64,000 nucleotides of DNA. Source: Fulvivirga marina. GTDB lineage: Bacteria; Bacteroidota; Bacteroidia; Cytophagales; Cyclobacteriaceae. Below the pieces are notes generated by a model. That model saw only the letters and a list, made by a program, of their open reading frames with translations. It had not been told where the DNA came from and did no database searches. Below are positions 27,265-37,730 of this stretch, one piece after another. The translations under genes were made by a program, and so were the position numbers. Numbering within the stretch: the first letter of the stretch is position 1; each line of letters opens with the position of its first letter. Location: NCBI RefSeq assembly GCF_016775155.1, contig NZ_JAEUGD010000019.1:75264-139263 (forward strand). Direction: 5' to 3'.

Positions 27265-27284
27265 GAGTTGACAATTTTCAACTC
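27265..27284. other. 7-bp stem-loop between lipoprotein and adhesin genes
   Basis: GAGTTGA and TCAACTC form a perfect stem with a 6-nt loop. No U-tract follows, so a terminator is unlikely. It could slow or process the operon mRNA, or be an operator for a separate adhesin promoter. Confidence 0.35.
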
Positions 27285-27318
27285 TATCTAATTGTGTTTC
27301 ACAGCAACGCGTGTTTAT

Positions 27319-30300
27319 ATGAAAAAGGCTTTACAAAATTACATTATCGTATTTCTGATTTTCTGTTCTGCAACTTTACAAGCACAAACGGTAAATCTCT
27401 CCTTATCGGCCAGCAGCGGAACGGAAGCTTCTACAACGGCAATTACCGTTACAGCCACAGCTTCGGCAAATGTTACCGGAGACCAGACCGTCGACGTAGC
27501 TATTTCCGGAACCAATATTACGGCAGGAGATTACACCCTAAGCGGCACAACGATCACCATAGCAGATGGCACAAGTACTGGATCTGTAACCTTTACTATT
27601 GTAGATGATGCGGTATATGAAGGGGCAGAAACGGCTTCTATTAGCATTTCAAATCCCAGTGCCGGAATTACCCTGGGAACAACAACTTCGGCGGACGTTG
27701 CTATCACCGATAATGAGGCCTCGCCAGACGTAACCCTGGGCCTTATCGGGAGTCCTCTGGCAGAAAATGGAGGTGTAGCTACTGTAACGGCTACCATAAG
27801 CCCTCTATCAGAACTTGATGTTACCGTTGACCTAATTTTTTCCGGAGCATCATCACCAGGTGATTATACCGCATCTGCCACAAGTATTGTTATTACAGCA
27901 GGTAATGCCTCCGGAAGCATGACCATCACCGGAGTGGATGATGCTTTGGATGAAAGCGACGAAAGTGTAATTGTAGATGTAGATATAGTAACCAACGGCA
28001 CAGAGTTAACACCTCAATCCGTAACCGCTTTGATCAATGATGACGACCCTCCTGTAGAAGTCACTTTAGGTATTTCAGGGTCTCCATTGGCTGAAAATGG
28101 TGGTGTAGCTACAGTAACTGCTACGCTGGCCGCTGTATCAGGTAGGGTAATAACGGTTGATCTCGCTTTTTCAGGTACCGCAACAGGAGGAGGTACAGAC
28201 TATTCGGTGACTGGCAACAGCATTGTGATCAACCCAGGGGTTACTTCTGGCAGCATAGATATAACGGGTGTTGACGATAGCAATGTTGAAGGTGGTGAAA
28301 ACATTATAGTTGACATCAATACAGTAAATAATGGCACGGAAAGCGGCACACAACAAGTCTCTGCCAGCATTACAGACGATGACGCTCCTTCTGTAGCTTT
28401 TGGTGTAACCTCAGGCACAGTTGCTGCAGCCTCTGTTGCTGCCAATATTACCCTTACCTTCAGTGAGGCCATGCAGAAATCAGGAGGATCACCACTAACA
28501 GATAGTGATCTTGCCGCTATGCTCACTTTAAAATATGATAATGCATCTGGTACAGACATCCCTTTCACGGCAACAATTGATGGTGGGAAAACGATAGTTA
28601 CTATAAATCCTGCAGATAATAATCTCGGCAACAACTTTTTTGGATCCAGAAATTATTATGTAGCCATTGCAGGTAATGTGATAGAAACTCAGACTGCCAG
28701 TATAAACCTTCCTGCCGATAATACGACTATCACGACTGCTCTACTGAGTGAGCCTGCCAGTTACCCTACTGGCTTCAGTATTACCAACATTACCACCACA
28801 TCAATAGAACTGACCTGGACTGGCGCAACATCAAATCAGTTACCTGAATACTATCTGATTGTAGCCAAAAAGACATCTGGTGGTACATTTGCAGGTGTTT
28901 CTGATGGAACCCCCGTTGCTGATGACTTTGATTTCTCCGGTGCCAGTGCCAACGGTGCAGTTACAGTTTTACACCAGTCCGGCACCAATACATACACATG
29001 GACTGGACTGGACGAGTTGACTGATTACACTTTCAGAATTTACCCGTACACCAATTACGCCAGCGATATAGATTATAAGACCAACGGAACAGTTCCTGAA
29101 ACATCTGGCACTACTGACTGTACAGCACCTTCCGGCCAGGCCAGTGGCATTACTTTTTCCTCTATTAATGCTAATTCTATACAGGTTGACTGGACCCCTT
29201 CCGGCACAGCCAGTGGAGCTTTGGTATTGGTAAAAGAGGCAGCAACACCTATTGATCCGACCAATGGAAATTCATACACTGCCAATGCGAACATAGCGTC
29301 GGCGCCAGACATTGAATCAGGAGGAGGCAGAACATGGGCTGTATTCCAGGGGGCTGGTTCTTCTGTAATCGTAACAGGACTGAAATCAAGCACTACTTAT
29401 CACTTTGCCATTTATGAGTACAACAGCACTAATCAGTGTTATAATCTTACTAGTCCCGCAAGTGGAAACAAGGCCACCACCGCGGCTGATAACAGTACAA
29501 CAATCACCAATGGTTCCGGCGTCGCAACCATCTCTTCTCTGGCAGATACAGAAGCTGAACGAGTCGCAGCCTTTACCTTTACGATTTCTGATACAGGACC
29601 CGATGGACAACAAACAGACATATCCCAAATGACCTTTAGGGCTGTTGGGAGTAGCAATGAAGTAGCAGACTGGACTCAGGCCATAGCAGGAGCAAAATTG
29701 GGAGATGGTGATAGTAATGCATACGGGGTTCATGCCCCTGCTATTATCAGTAGCAACAGTATTGAAATTCCCAATATCGAGATTAATTTTAATAATGCGC
29801 TGGGTGAAGTATCTGATAACAGCACAAAAAATTATACATTGTACATATGGCTAAAACCCGATATGGGAGGATCCCTACCGGTAACTATAGACGGGCTTCA
29901 TTTTGCATTTTCGCTGTCTAATGTTGATATAGTTACCGATGCCAATCAATCAGGCATGCAACCTGGTACCGGGGCTGGTACTACAACAAACTCCAACACT
30001 AGTGGTGGCACAAACAATGAGGTGACTGTTGTCGCCACCGAGCTGCAATTCATCAGTCAGCCTAGCAATACTTTTGTACTGTCGTCAATGACCCCGGCCG
30101 TTACCGTACAGGCCGCAGATGCCAATAGCAATCGCGATCTGGATTATACAGGTTCCGTAGACCTGTTGTCGACAGGCACGCTGGCATCAACTCCTTCAGC
30201 AAGCTTCAGCGCAGGGCTGGGTACCTACAACAATATTGTACATAACCCCTCAGGCTCAGGTCTTCAATTGTCTACCACCAATTCTTCACCTGCGCTGAGT

Positions 30301-33300
30301 AATGCAACATCAACAACTTTTGACATTACCGGACCAGCAGCAGTATCAGATATTTTTGCCAACGGTTCCTTCACACCTCCTACAGACATTCTTTACACCA
30401 ACTACCAGGCTGCAGATATAACTACGGCTGCAACAAGCCTTGAAATAGCCAGATTTGACATAAGAGATGGAGGTAGCACCGCCTCAGACGGAGACGTTTT
30501 TGCAACCGAATTAACAGACATTGAGTTCACTATCAATAACCCTACTTTTATCAGAAGTGTCGCTCTTTATGCTGACAATAATCTCGATGGTAATTTTGAT
30601 GATGAAATTGCTGAAGCAGCTCCTGTTGGCAACACGGTGACTTTCTCATCATTATCAGTTACAGCACCTTCGGACGGCATGATTACCTTTGCCTTGAGGG
30701 TTAGCTTTACTACCACCGTAGTTGATAATACCCAGGTAACTTTCACGGTATCCTCTGCTACGGCAAACCCAGCATCATCAAACTTTGGCTCTGCCAATGC
30801 CGGTGGTGCTACATCGTCACTCACAACTGGGGACAATACTATTGAGGTAACTGCCACACAACTTGTTTTCACTACTCAGCCACCTGCTTTGTTCAGGCCC
30901 AATGTTAATGTAACCCCACAGCCACAGTTGGAAGCCCGGGACGCCAATAGTATCATGGACCTTGATTACAATTCATCAATTACAGTAACAAACACCGATG
31001 GCCTGACCATGGTCAATACGCCAACAGCGTTTACCAATGGTAGTCTTACTTTCCCTGCGGGGTTTCAATATACTTCATTTAATAACAACCAGCCGAACAA
31101 CGGAACCTTGACCGTTGCTGACGGTACAATAGCTAATGCAGTAAGCAACGATGTATTTATAGATGGGCAAGCTCCTACGGTAAATATAACAGACGACCAA
31201 AGTGATAACCTTGTTCGCAATTTTGATAATGTTAATATCACCATAACATTTACGGAAAACCACAATATTGATGAAGCCGTACCTCCGGTAATAACTATTG
31301 GTTCTGTAGTAACTAATGGCACTATGGAAAAAGTTGATAATAAAACCTGGACATATTTCTGGAATGTTCCCGGAGCTATCAATGAAACCGCTCCGGTAAC
31401 TATTACGGCTACCGATGAAGCCGGCAACAGTGTCTCAACTACTACGGGAAGAACAACTTATATTATTGATAACAGTCCTCCTATAGTGACTCAGATCAAC
31501 AGACTGGACCCCTCCCCTACAAATGCAGCCAGTGTGTCTTTTGAAGTAATATTCAACGAAAGTGTGGTCAATGTCGACGCCTCGGATTTTGTTGCCACAC
31601 TAGGTACGGTGGGTACGATAACAGGAAGCGGAACCACCTATACCGTAACAGTAGATAACCTTACCGGACTAACAGGCACCCTTGAATTGACCGTGCCGGT
31701 AGCTGCGGACATTAAAGACCTCGCAGGTAATACTTATAATTCACTTTATAATAGTGGCGAAAGCTATATTGTAGATAGCGCGCCTCCATTATTCTTAACA
31801 CTAAGCCCTGCTGATAATTCGTTCAACAACCCGACAGGCTCTAAACTGGTATTCAAATTTAACGAAAATGTTCAGGTTGGGTCAGGATTTGTCCGGTTAT
31901 ATGATGCCTCAGATGCATTGGTGCAAGCCTTTGATATTTCGTCGTTGTTGTTCGAATCACAAAACCAGTTCACTGCCACACCAACCTTACCACTTACTCA
32001 GGGTACAGGTTATTACATACAAATGGATCCAGGTGTTGTAAACGATTTTGCAGGGAATGCGTTTGCTGGTATCAGTGATAAAACAAGCTGGAATTTCACC
32101 ACATTTGCTCCCCCTCAAGTCACCAGCATTTCACCATTCGGGTGTGTTGGTGGTACGATTACCATTTCAGGAACATTCCTTACCGGTGTAACCACAGTAA
32201 CCTTCAATGGCACCGGCGGGAGTCTAAATTCTCCATCAATAGTTACAAACAGTGACACACAACTTACGGTTGTAGTACCATCCTACTCCGGAGCTATAAC
32301 CTCTCTAAGCGGCACCCTGGATCTCTCTAAGGATGATGGTAGCGCTGTTGGCTCAAACCCTGAAGTGACCATCACAACAACTCAAACTGTTCAGATAGGA
32401 CCTTCTGAGGCCGTACTCTCTGTAGGTAGTATCAACAATAGTACAGTTTGTACAAGTGGGGCAACCCAAACATCTACTATAAAAGTGGATATCAGAGGTG
32501 GTGCAGCCCCATATGACGTTGTCTACTCTCTGGGAAGTACAACAGGCTACACCAGCGGCACAGACATCACGATAGACCCCTCGGTAATTGGTCTCAACAC
32601 CTATACACTGGTTTCCGTAACAGACGCTAATGGTTGTGATGTCCCCACAGGACAACTCACCGGCTCTTATAATGTCACCTTAAATGAAAGGCCCACCGTC
32701 GAAGCCGGCGGTGATGCCTCAGGACAGTTGACGTATTGTCTTGACGATGGTGTTGACATTACTTTAGATGCTGCCACCTTAGGCACAGGCCCTTCATTCA
32801 GTGCGAATGCCGGAGGTATAGTCTGGTCAACCAATGGCAATGGAACCTTCAATACCAGTACTAATCTCAATGCTGTATACCATGTCGGTACCCAAGACAT
32901 TTTTAATAATACAGTAAACCTGACCATCACAACTACCGGAAACCCAACGGCATGCTCGGAAGCTACTGATGTACTGACCATTAATTTCGTTTCCAATGCT
33001 ACAGCTAATCCAGGAGGTTTTGGCAATGTACTGGATTACTGCTGGGACGGATCAAATCCAGCCCAGATTCAGCTCAATGGTTCCGTATCAGGGAACTCCA
33101 CCGGATACCTTTGGGAAACGGTAACGGGCACAAGCAATACCCAGTTTTCTGACCAGACCATCTCTAATCCGGTATACACCTTCAGTTCAACAGAACAGGC
33201 TAACCAAACGGCAGAAGTTACTCTTACTCCAACAGGAGGAACATGTGGAGCCGGTGTAACCTCCAACCTCGTAATCAACCTTGTACCATTGCCTACCAAC

Positions 33301-36300
33301 TCATTCCAACCTCCAGTTAACAATGAGGTCTGTCTGGCACAATCATCAGTACCATACAAAGTGAGTAATAATACAGGAAGTACTTATTCATGGACTGTAC
33401 CTACAGCCGGTGGAACCAGCTTTGTTGGCCAGGGTACGAGTACCATTATTGTTGATTGGGGTACAGCCTCAGGTAACCAAAGCATTGAGGTGGTTGAAAC
33501 AGATGCCAATGGTTGTCAGAGTAATCCTATTATTTTACCCGTTACAGTTAATAATAAACCTGTTGTGACCTTCACCCCTCAAATCAACCATGCTCAAGGA
33601 GAAACTAACAAGTATCGTCTGGCTCTTCTGGAACCACCGGCCAATACTGATACCATCCCTGAGGGAACCTTAAATGTAGCTCCATATATTGAATTTTATA
33701 GCAATGATGGTGGTATCATCAGGGAAAATGGAAAGTGGTACTTTGACTCAAAAGACCTGAATCTAGGCAGCTATGTTGTTGAGTATATATATGTGGATAA
33801 TAACGGATGCTCAACCACAGGCAGTGAAACCTTTGAAGTGTTTGACAATAGTAGTCTCATTGGTAACCTAGATCCAGAATATTGTGAAGACGAGCCTCAA
33901 ACAGCAACATTAACTCCTTTTTTAAATCCCACGGAAACACTTTTATCCATGCATATCAGAATCAACACTACAGGTTCACAAAGGTATGCAGGAGGAACCC
34001 CTGAAGCTGAAGCACTAGGCCTGATCAGTACCAGTGGTACAGATCTGGGTCCATTTGTTTTTGCACCTGGTAATGCCGCTGATAGTATTCCTGAACTTGC
34101 GAGTTCCATCGAGTTGGAGCTTCGTTACAGGTATACGACCAGTCTCGGTAGCATTCAGGCTAGAAGCCAAAAAACCACGGTATACAAAGCACCAACACCG
34201 CTATTTTCTATTGAAGGGAATCAAAGGGTTTATTGCTCTACCGATGCTGAAGTACAACTAACTCCAAACAATGACCTGGCCAGTGGTACAAACACCTTTA
34301 ATTTCACTTCTGACTTCGATGTTAATGATGGCACAAACACTGTTATCCAGCAAGGTGGTAACTTCTTTTTCTACCCGGGCAATTTCCCTATGAATGTCAA
34401 CACCTATGTAGATTCACTATTTTTGGTCTATACATTCGACCAAAATATCGGAGGTTCAAAATTCTGCTCGAACAGCGACACTTTAAAGGTTGATATATTT
34501 AATCAACCTACTGCTCCATCTGTTAATGGAGATATGTCTCCATCAGTAAGTGCATGTATAATAGAAGCTAGTTTACCTGAAATCAGGGCTGAAGGCATAA
34601 CGGGTACGGTTCCCGGAGGAGTGGATTTTGCATGGTTTGAAACAAACGGCACTGATGGGACACCGATATGGACTGGTCCTGTTCTGGATCAAAATATCAT
34701 TGCAGGAGTAAGCACCGTTGATCAGTTCTATGTAGCTCAGGCATTCCGAGGTAACAACTGCTTCAGCCCTACAGTGGAAGTCGTTGTGGAAAAACTTGAT
34801 GTTTTTGACTTTGCCGTTAATACCAGCTGTATCGAATCTGGTTCACCGATTACCTTTACCAAAAATACCACAGGTATCAACCTGGAAAGTATCAGATGGA
34901 AAGTTAACGGAAGCATAGAAAGTACTCAAACTGCCCCGGGTATTGTAGATGATTTTGGCTACCCCTTTACTTCTCCAGGCCTATATGCTGTAGCATTAGA
35001 AATAGAAAGTCAAAATGGCTGTATTAATGAACTTAGCAAAAACGTAGTCATCACACCTCAGAAAGTGGCAAGCAATGCTGATGTCTATTTCCAAAATTTC
35101 GAATCAAATGATGGAGGTGGTTGGGTCGCTAATGGTAGCAATTCCAGCTGGGAGTATGGAACTCCAACCAACCAGGATATCGTACTCGGAGATAACAACG
35201 GTAACATCATCTGGATAACCGGTCTTGATGGGTCATACAACAAAAATGAGCAATCATACCTGTACAGCCCTTGCTTTGACATATCAGGTATTGACCGACC
35301 AATGATCTCATTTGACAGTTGGACGAATACAGCAGATAAAGAAGATGGGGTTATTATTGAGTACTCAGTTGGTGGCATCAATGGCCCTTGGACCAGATTA
35401 GGTAATTTTGATGATGGTATCCAATCAGGTATAAACTGGTATAATCAACGTGATATATCGTCCAACCCAGGTAACCAATCTGTGGGTTTCTATGGCTGGT
35501 CAGGGACTAATAGCGGATGGATTAACTCTAAACATCAACTTGATAATATTCCGGTAGCTGACAGGTCAAATGTTATATTCAGGTTTACCTTTAAAAGTAC
35601 ACCAGGTTCGGCTGAAGTAAGCAAACCAGATGGTTTTGCTATTGATAATGTATTCATCGGCAACAGAACCAGAATAGTATTGGTTGAGAATTTTACCAAT
35701 ACTGCGCAAACTCAAAATACAAAAACAGAAGCCGACTACCTCAAAACTTTTAACCTTGGCGGGTCAACTGAGTTGGTTAAAATAAATTACCATACTGCAT
35801 TCCCTGGAGATGACCCTTTTAATAGTACCAATACTGCCGACCCTAGTGCCAGAGCTTTGTATTATAACATTGCTCATACACCAAGAGCAAGACTTGATGG
35901 TATAATCAGGGAAGATCTGGGTACGTTATTCTCAGAGTGGGGTGACAAAGAGTATGGCACCAGAACATTAAGCAATGCTTCTTTTGACATCAGCATAACC
36001 TCGGCAGTAAATGGTGACGCATTGGATGTATCGGTAGCTCTCAAGGCTCTCGTAGATATTGCTCCAAATTCAGTGGTACATATAGCTGTTGTAGAAAAGT
36101 CGGTTGACCTCGCCCAGACAGGCCTTACCAATGTTGCTAGTGGCGAGCAAAACTTTGAGTATGTGCTCAGAAAAATGTTGCCTTCAGCATCGGGCACAAA
36201 AATTTCAAGCTCCATAGCTCAGGGAGAAACCATAAACATCAACCATTCGTGGATACCTCAACTGGATTTTTATAACCCTGCTTCTGTTGCAATAATTGCA

Positions 36301-36645
36301 TTCATTCAGGATGAAGATACCCGTGAAGTTTATCAGTCAAGTATTGTTGACAACTTTACGCTACCTGATAAAGTAACAGGCATAAACAATTCTCCTTTGG
36401 AGGTTAGCTTCAGGCTTTTCCCTAACCCTGCCAATGACAAGCTAACGATTATATTACCGGTTGGATTGAAACAACCAACAATAAAGGTCTTTGATATGTT
36501 TGGCAAGGTTATATTTGACAATCAGGCAACTGAAAACAGGTTTGACCTAGACACTAAAAATATGGCAGCAGGTATGTACCATGTACAAGTAGAAACCGAA
36601 GATGGATACTTTGAAAGAAAAAGAGTGTTGATTATTCATAACTAA
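27319..36645 (+). CDS. Giant T9SS-exported modular surface protein
   Basis: A 3108-residue protein from the ATG at 27319 (an upstream in-frame GTG at 27292 only adds residues before the signal peptide). The signal peptide ends at about residue 24 (ATLQAQ). Three Calx-β domains (about 28-350) follow, the second and third sharing GSPLAENGGVATVTAT. Next come an Ig-like/SbsA-like module (VAFGVTSG), fibronectin-III-like modules (about 490-760), two related ~280-residue units with DANSNRDLDY and DANSIMDLDY, another SbsA Ig-like module, an IPT/TIG-like module (about 1600), PKD-like Cys-containing modules (about 1700-2550), a MAM/jelly-roll-like domain (about 2590-2790), an Omp28-like domain (about 2790-3020) and a T9SS type A sorting domain (FRLFPNPANDKL... 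KRVLIIHN). It should be secreted and surface-attached: adhesion or recognition. It ends the TIR/nSTAND1 cluster. Confidence 0.85.
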   Translation: MKKALQNYIIVFLIFCSATLQAQTVNLSLSASSGTEASTTAITVTATASANVTGDQTVDVAISGTNITAGDYTLSGTTITIADGTSTGSVTFTIVDDAVYEGAETASISISNPSAGITLGTTTSADVAITDNEASPDVTLGLIGSPLAENGGVATVTATISPLSELDVTVDLIFSGASSPGDYTASATSIVITAGNASGSMTITGVDDALDESDESVIVDVDIVTNGTELTPQSVTALINDDDPPVEVTLGISGSPLAENGGVATVTATLAAVSGRVITVDLAFSGTATGGGTDYSVTGNSIVINPGVTSGSIDITGVDDSNVEGGENIIVDINTVNNGTESGTQQVSASITDDDAPSVAFGVTSGTVAAASVAANITLTFSEAMQKSGGSPLTDSDLAAMLTLKYDNASGTDIPFTATIDGGKTIVTINPADNNLGNNFFGSRNYYVAIAGNVIETQTASINLPADNTTITTALLSEPASYPTGFSITNITTTSIELTWTGATSNQLPEYYLIVAKKTSGGTFAGVSDGTPVADDFDFSGASANGAVTVLHQSGTNTYTWTGLDELTDYTFRIYPYTNYASDIDYKTNGTVPETSGTTDCTAPSGQASGITFSSINANSIQVDWTPSGTASGALVLVKEAATPIDPTNGNSYTANANIASAPDIESGGGRTWAVFQGAGSSVIVTGLKSSTTYHFAIYEYNSTNQCYNLTSPASGNKATTAADNSTTITNGSGVATISSLADTEAERVAAFTFTISDTGPDGQQTDISQMTFRAVGSSNEVADWTQAIAGAKLGDGDSNAYGVHAPAIISSNSIEIPNIEINFNNALGEVSDNSTKNYTLYIWLKPDMGGSLPVTIDGLHFAFSLSNVDIVTDANQSGMQPGTGAGTTTNSNTSGGTNNEVTVVATELQFISQPSNTFVLSSMTPAVTVQAADANSNRDLDYTGSVDLLSTGTLASTPSASFSAGLGTYNNIVHNPSGSGLQLSTTNSSPALSNATSTTFDITGPAAVSDIFANGSFTPPTDILYTNYQAADITTAATSLEIARFDIRDGGSTASDGDVFATELTDIEFTINNPTFIRSVALYADNNLDGNFDDEIAEAAPVGNTVTFSSLSVTAPSDGMITFALRVSFTTTVVDNTQVTFTVSSATANPASSNFGSANAGGATSSLTTGDNTIEVTATQLVFTTQPPALFRPNVNVTPQPQLEARDANSIMDLDYNSSITVTNTDGLTMVNTPTAFTNGSLTFPAGFQYTSFNNNQPNNGTLTVADGTIANAVSNDVFIDGQAPTVNITDDQSDNLVRNFDNVNITITFTENHNIDEAVPPVITIGSVVTNGTMEKVDNKTWTYFWNVPGAINETAPVTITATDEAGNSVSTTTGRTTYIIDNSPPIVTQINRLDPSPTNAASVSFEVIFNESVVNVDASDFVATLGTVGTITGSGTTYTVTVDNLTGLTGTLELTVPVAADIKDLAGNTYNSLYNSGESYIVDSAPPLFLTLSPADNSFNNPTGSKLVFKFNENVQVGSGFVRLYDASDALVQAFDISSLLFESQNQFTATPTLPLTQGTGYYIQMDPGVVNDFAGNAFAGISDKTSWNFTTFAPPQVTSISPFGCVGGTITISGTFLTGVTTVTFNGTGGSLNSPSIVTNSDTQLTVVVPSYSGAITSLSGTLDLSKDDGSAVGSNPEVTITTTQTVQIGPSEAVLSVGSINNSTVCTSGATQTSTIKVDIRGGAAPYDVVYSLGSTTGYTSGTDITIDPSVIGLNTYTLVSVTDANGCDVPTGQLTGSYNVTLNERPTVEAGGDASGQLTYCLDDGVDITLDAATLGTGPSFSANAGGIVWSTNGNGTFNTSTNLNAVYHVGTQDIFNNTVNLTITTTGNPTACSEATDVLTINFVSNATANPGGFGNVLDYCWDGSNPAQIQLNGSVSGNSTGYLWETVTGTSNTQFSDQTISNPVYTFSSTEQANQTAEVTLTPTGGTCGAGVTSNLVINLVPLPTNSFQPPVNNEVCLAQSSVPYKVSNNTGSTYSWTVPTAGGTSFVGQGTSTIIVDWGTASGNQSIEVVETDANGCQSNPIILPVTVNNKPVVTFTPQINHAQGETNKYRLALLEPPANTDTIPEGTLNVAPYIEFYSNDGGIIRENGKWYFDSKDLNLGSYVVEYIYVDNNGCSTTGSETFEVFDNSSLIGNLDPEYCEDEPQTATLTPFLNPTETLLSMHIRINTTGSQRYAGGTPEAEALGLISTSGTDLGPFVFAPGNAADSIPELASSIELELRYRYTTSLGSIQARSQKTTVYKAPTPLFSIEGNQRVYCSTDAEVQLTPNNDLASGTNTFNFTSDFDVNDGTNTVIQQGGNFFFYPGNFPMNVNTYVDSLFLVYTFDQNIGGSKFCSNSDTLKVDIFNQPTAPSVNGDMSPSVSACIIEASLPEIRAEGITGTVPGGVDFAWFETNGTDGTPIWTGPVLDQNIIAGVSTVDQFYVAQAFRGNNCFSPTVEVVVEKLDVFDFAVNTSCIESGSPITFTKNTTGINLESIRWKVNGSIESTQTAPGIVDDFGYPFTSPGLYAVALEIESQNGCINELSKNVVITPQKVASNADVYFQNFESNDGGGWVANGSNSSWEYGTPTNQDIVLGDNNGNIIWITGLDGSYNKNEQSYLYSPCFDISGIDRPMISFDSWTNTADKEDGVIIEYSVGGINGPWTRLGNFDDGIQSGINWYNQRDISSNPGNQSVGFYGWSGTNSGWINSKHQLDNIPVADRSNVIFRFTFKSTPGSAEVSKPDGFAIDNVFIGNRTRIVLVENFTNTAQTQNTKTEADYLKTFNLGGSTELVKINYHTAFPGDDPFNSTNTADPSARALYYNIAHTPRARLDGIIREDLGTLFSEWGDKEYGTRTLSNASFDISITSAVNGDALDVSVALKALVDIAPNSVVHIAVVEKSVDLAQTGLTNVASGEQNFEYVLRKMLPSASGTKISSSIAQGETININHSWIPQLDFYNPASVAIIAFIQDEDTREVYQSSIVDNFTLPDKVTGINNSPLEVSFRLFPNPANDKLTIILPVGLKQPTIKVFDMFGKVIFDNQATENRFDLDTKNMAAGMYHVQVETEDGYFERKRVLIIHN
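27724..28385 (+). repeat. Tandem Calx-β coding repeats
   Basis: Two ~330-bp units encode near-identical starts (LAENGGVATVTAT) and similar ends (ITGVDD..., DDD). The DNA of the shared motif differs at synonymous positions, so the duplication is old and maintained at the protein level. A first, more divergent unit precedes them. Confidence 0.7.
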
Positions 36646-36671
36646 AGCCGACAACAAAAGTTGATATAAAG

Positions 36672-36704
36672 AAAAGGCTGTTCCGAATTTGGAACAGCCT
36701 TTTT
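36672..36704 (+). terminator. Intrinsic terminator after the adhesin gene
   Basis: AAAAGGCTGTTCC pairs with GGAACAGCCTTTT across a 6-nt loop (GAATTT), followed by further T. It closes the 17.2-36.6 kb gene cluster. Confidence 0.85.
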
Positions 36705-36828
36705 CATAATATTCACTTAAACTCAGGTATTAACACCATAAGATATCTCCAAAGGTTTTATTAAGTACAACCTTTGGAACTCAGGTGATCAGCTGATTGT
36801 AGGTCATATCATTGTCAGCACACCATGT

Positions 36829-37611
36829 TTATCTCTTGACAAACTTTTCCTTTCTATTTTGGATATTCAAATAGTATTCTCCAGGGCTCAGTTCCGAAAC
36901 TGTGATCTCCTTCCCTTCCCCCTGCTTTACAAGTTTTCCATAGTAATCAGTAATGGCATAACTGGTAGTATCGGAAAGTGTAAGTTTATTAGTTGCAACT
37001 AAAGGATAAAATGTAATTGGTTCATCGGTTGATGTATAGTCAAGCTCCAGGGAATAAACAATATTACCCTCGGCATCTTCATAGCGAACCCTGTACGTGT
37101 TCTCTCCGTTTTGATGCTCCGCCTGTATGGCATATTGATTGTTATCGACACGGCCTTTAGCCAGCAATGACCTTATAACTTCCCACTGTTTCCTTTTAGC
37201 CTCATACCGCTCTATAATAAACTGCCCGCCAGGCTTCTCCCCCGCCGTATTCCAACTAATCGACTGATTATCCGACTGACTTGAAATAAACTTAAACTGT
37301 TTTGGGTTTTGTATGACATGTGGGTTAACAACCCTGGGCGTGCAACCATCATCGAAAGTAATCTTAATCACTACAAGATCATTAAGTTGCAAATGGCTCA
37401 GGTCAATTTTGAAAGCCGATATTTGAGGGACATCAAACAGCTTTCTATCATTAACGAACACCTCCTTGGTACAAAAAGTATTTTTACTATGATTGAAAGG
37501 ATTTTGAACAAATACAGACTTACCCTGATATGTACCAGAAAGCACAATTTCCCCGCTATAAAGCGGACCACTTATTAAAAGCCAGATACTAAAGAAAACG
37601 ATCCTTTTCAT
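36829..37611 (-). CDS. Exported protein with T9SS CTD-like end
   Basis: A 260-residue protein from the ATG at 37611 (a TTG one codon upstream is the alternative). Signal peptide MKRIVFFSIWLLISGPLYSG. The middle (about 95-190) resembles a fibronectin-like β-sandwich (QFIIERYEAKRKQWEVI, TYRVRYEDAEGNIVYS). The last ~65 residues have the shape of a type A sorting domain: TFYPLVATNKLTL, YAITDYYGKLVKQG, LSPGEYYLNI, EKFVKR. The typical PNP turn is absent. If functional it would be a small T9SS substrate. It is convergent with the giant adhesin. Function unknown. Confidence 0.65.
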   Translation of the reverse strand: MKRIVFFSIWLLISGPLYSGEIVLSGTYQGKSVFVQNPFNHSKNTFCTKEVFVNDRKLFDVPQISAFKIDLSHLQLNDLVVIKITFDDGCTPRVVNPHVIQNPKQFKFISSQSDNQSISWNTAGEKPGGQFIIERYEAKRKQWEVIRSLLAKGRVDNNQYAIQAEHQNGENTYRVRYEDAEGNIVYSLELDYTSTDEPITFYPLVATNKLTLSDTTSYAITDYYGKLVKQGEGKEITVSELSPGEYYLNIQNRKEKFVKR

Positions 37612-37730
37612 CAATAGTCAGGTACTATTTAATGAATAATCCCGTGTTAAGCAAAAAGACAGGATATCAAATATGCAAAAAACCGAAGCCTCAAGTCTCT
37701 CTATAAAATGTATAAGGGCGGCTCAAGGGC

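Noticed and set aside
30567-33359. Several 95-120-codon minus-strand frames within the giant adhesin gene
   Set aside because: They mirror the Thr/Ala/Val-rich coding repeats of the plus strand; no signal, domain or own promoter.
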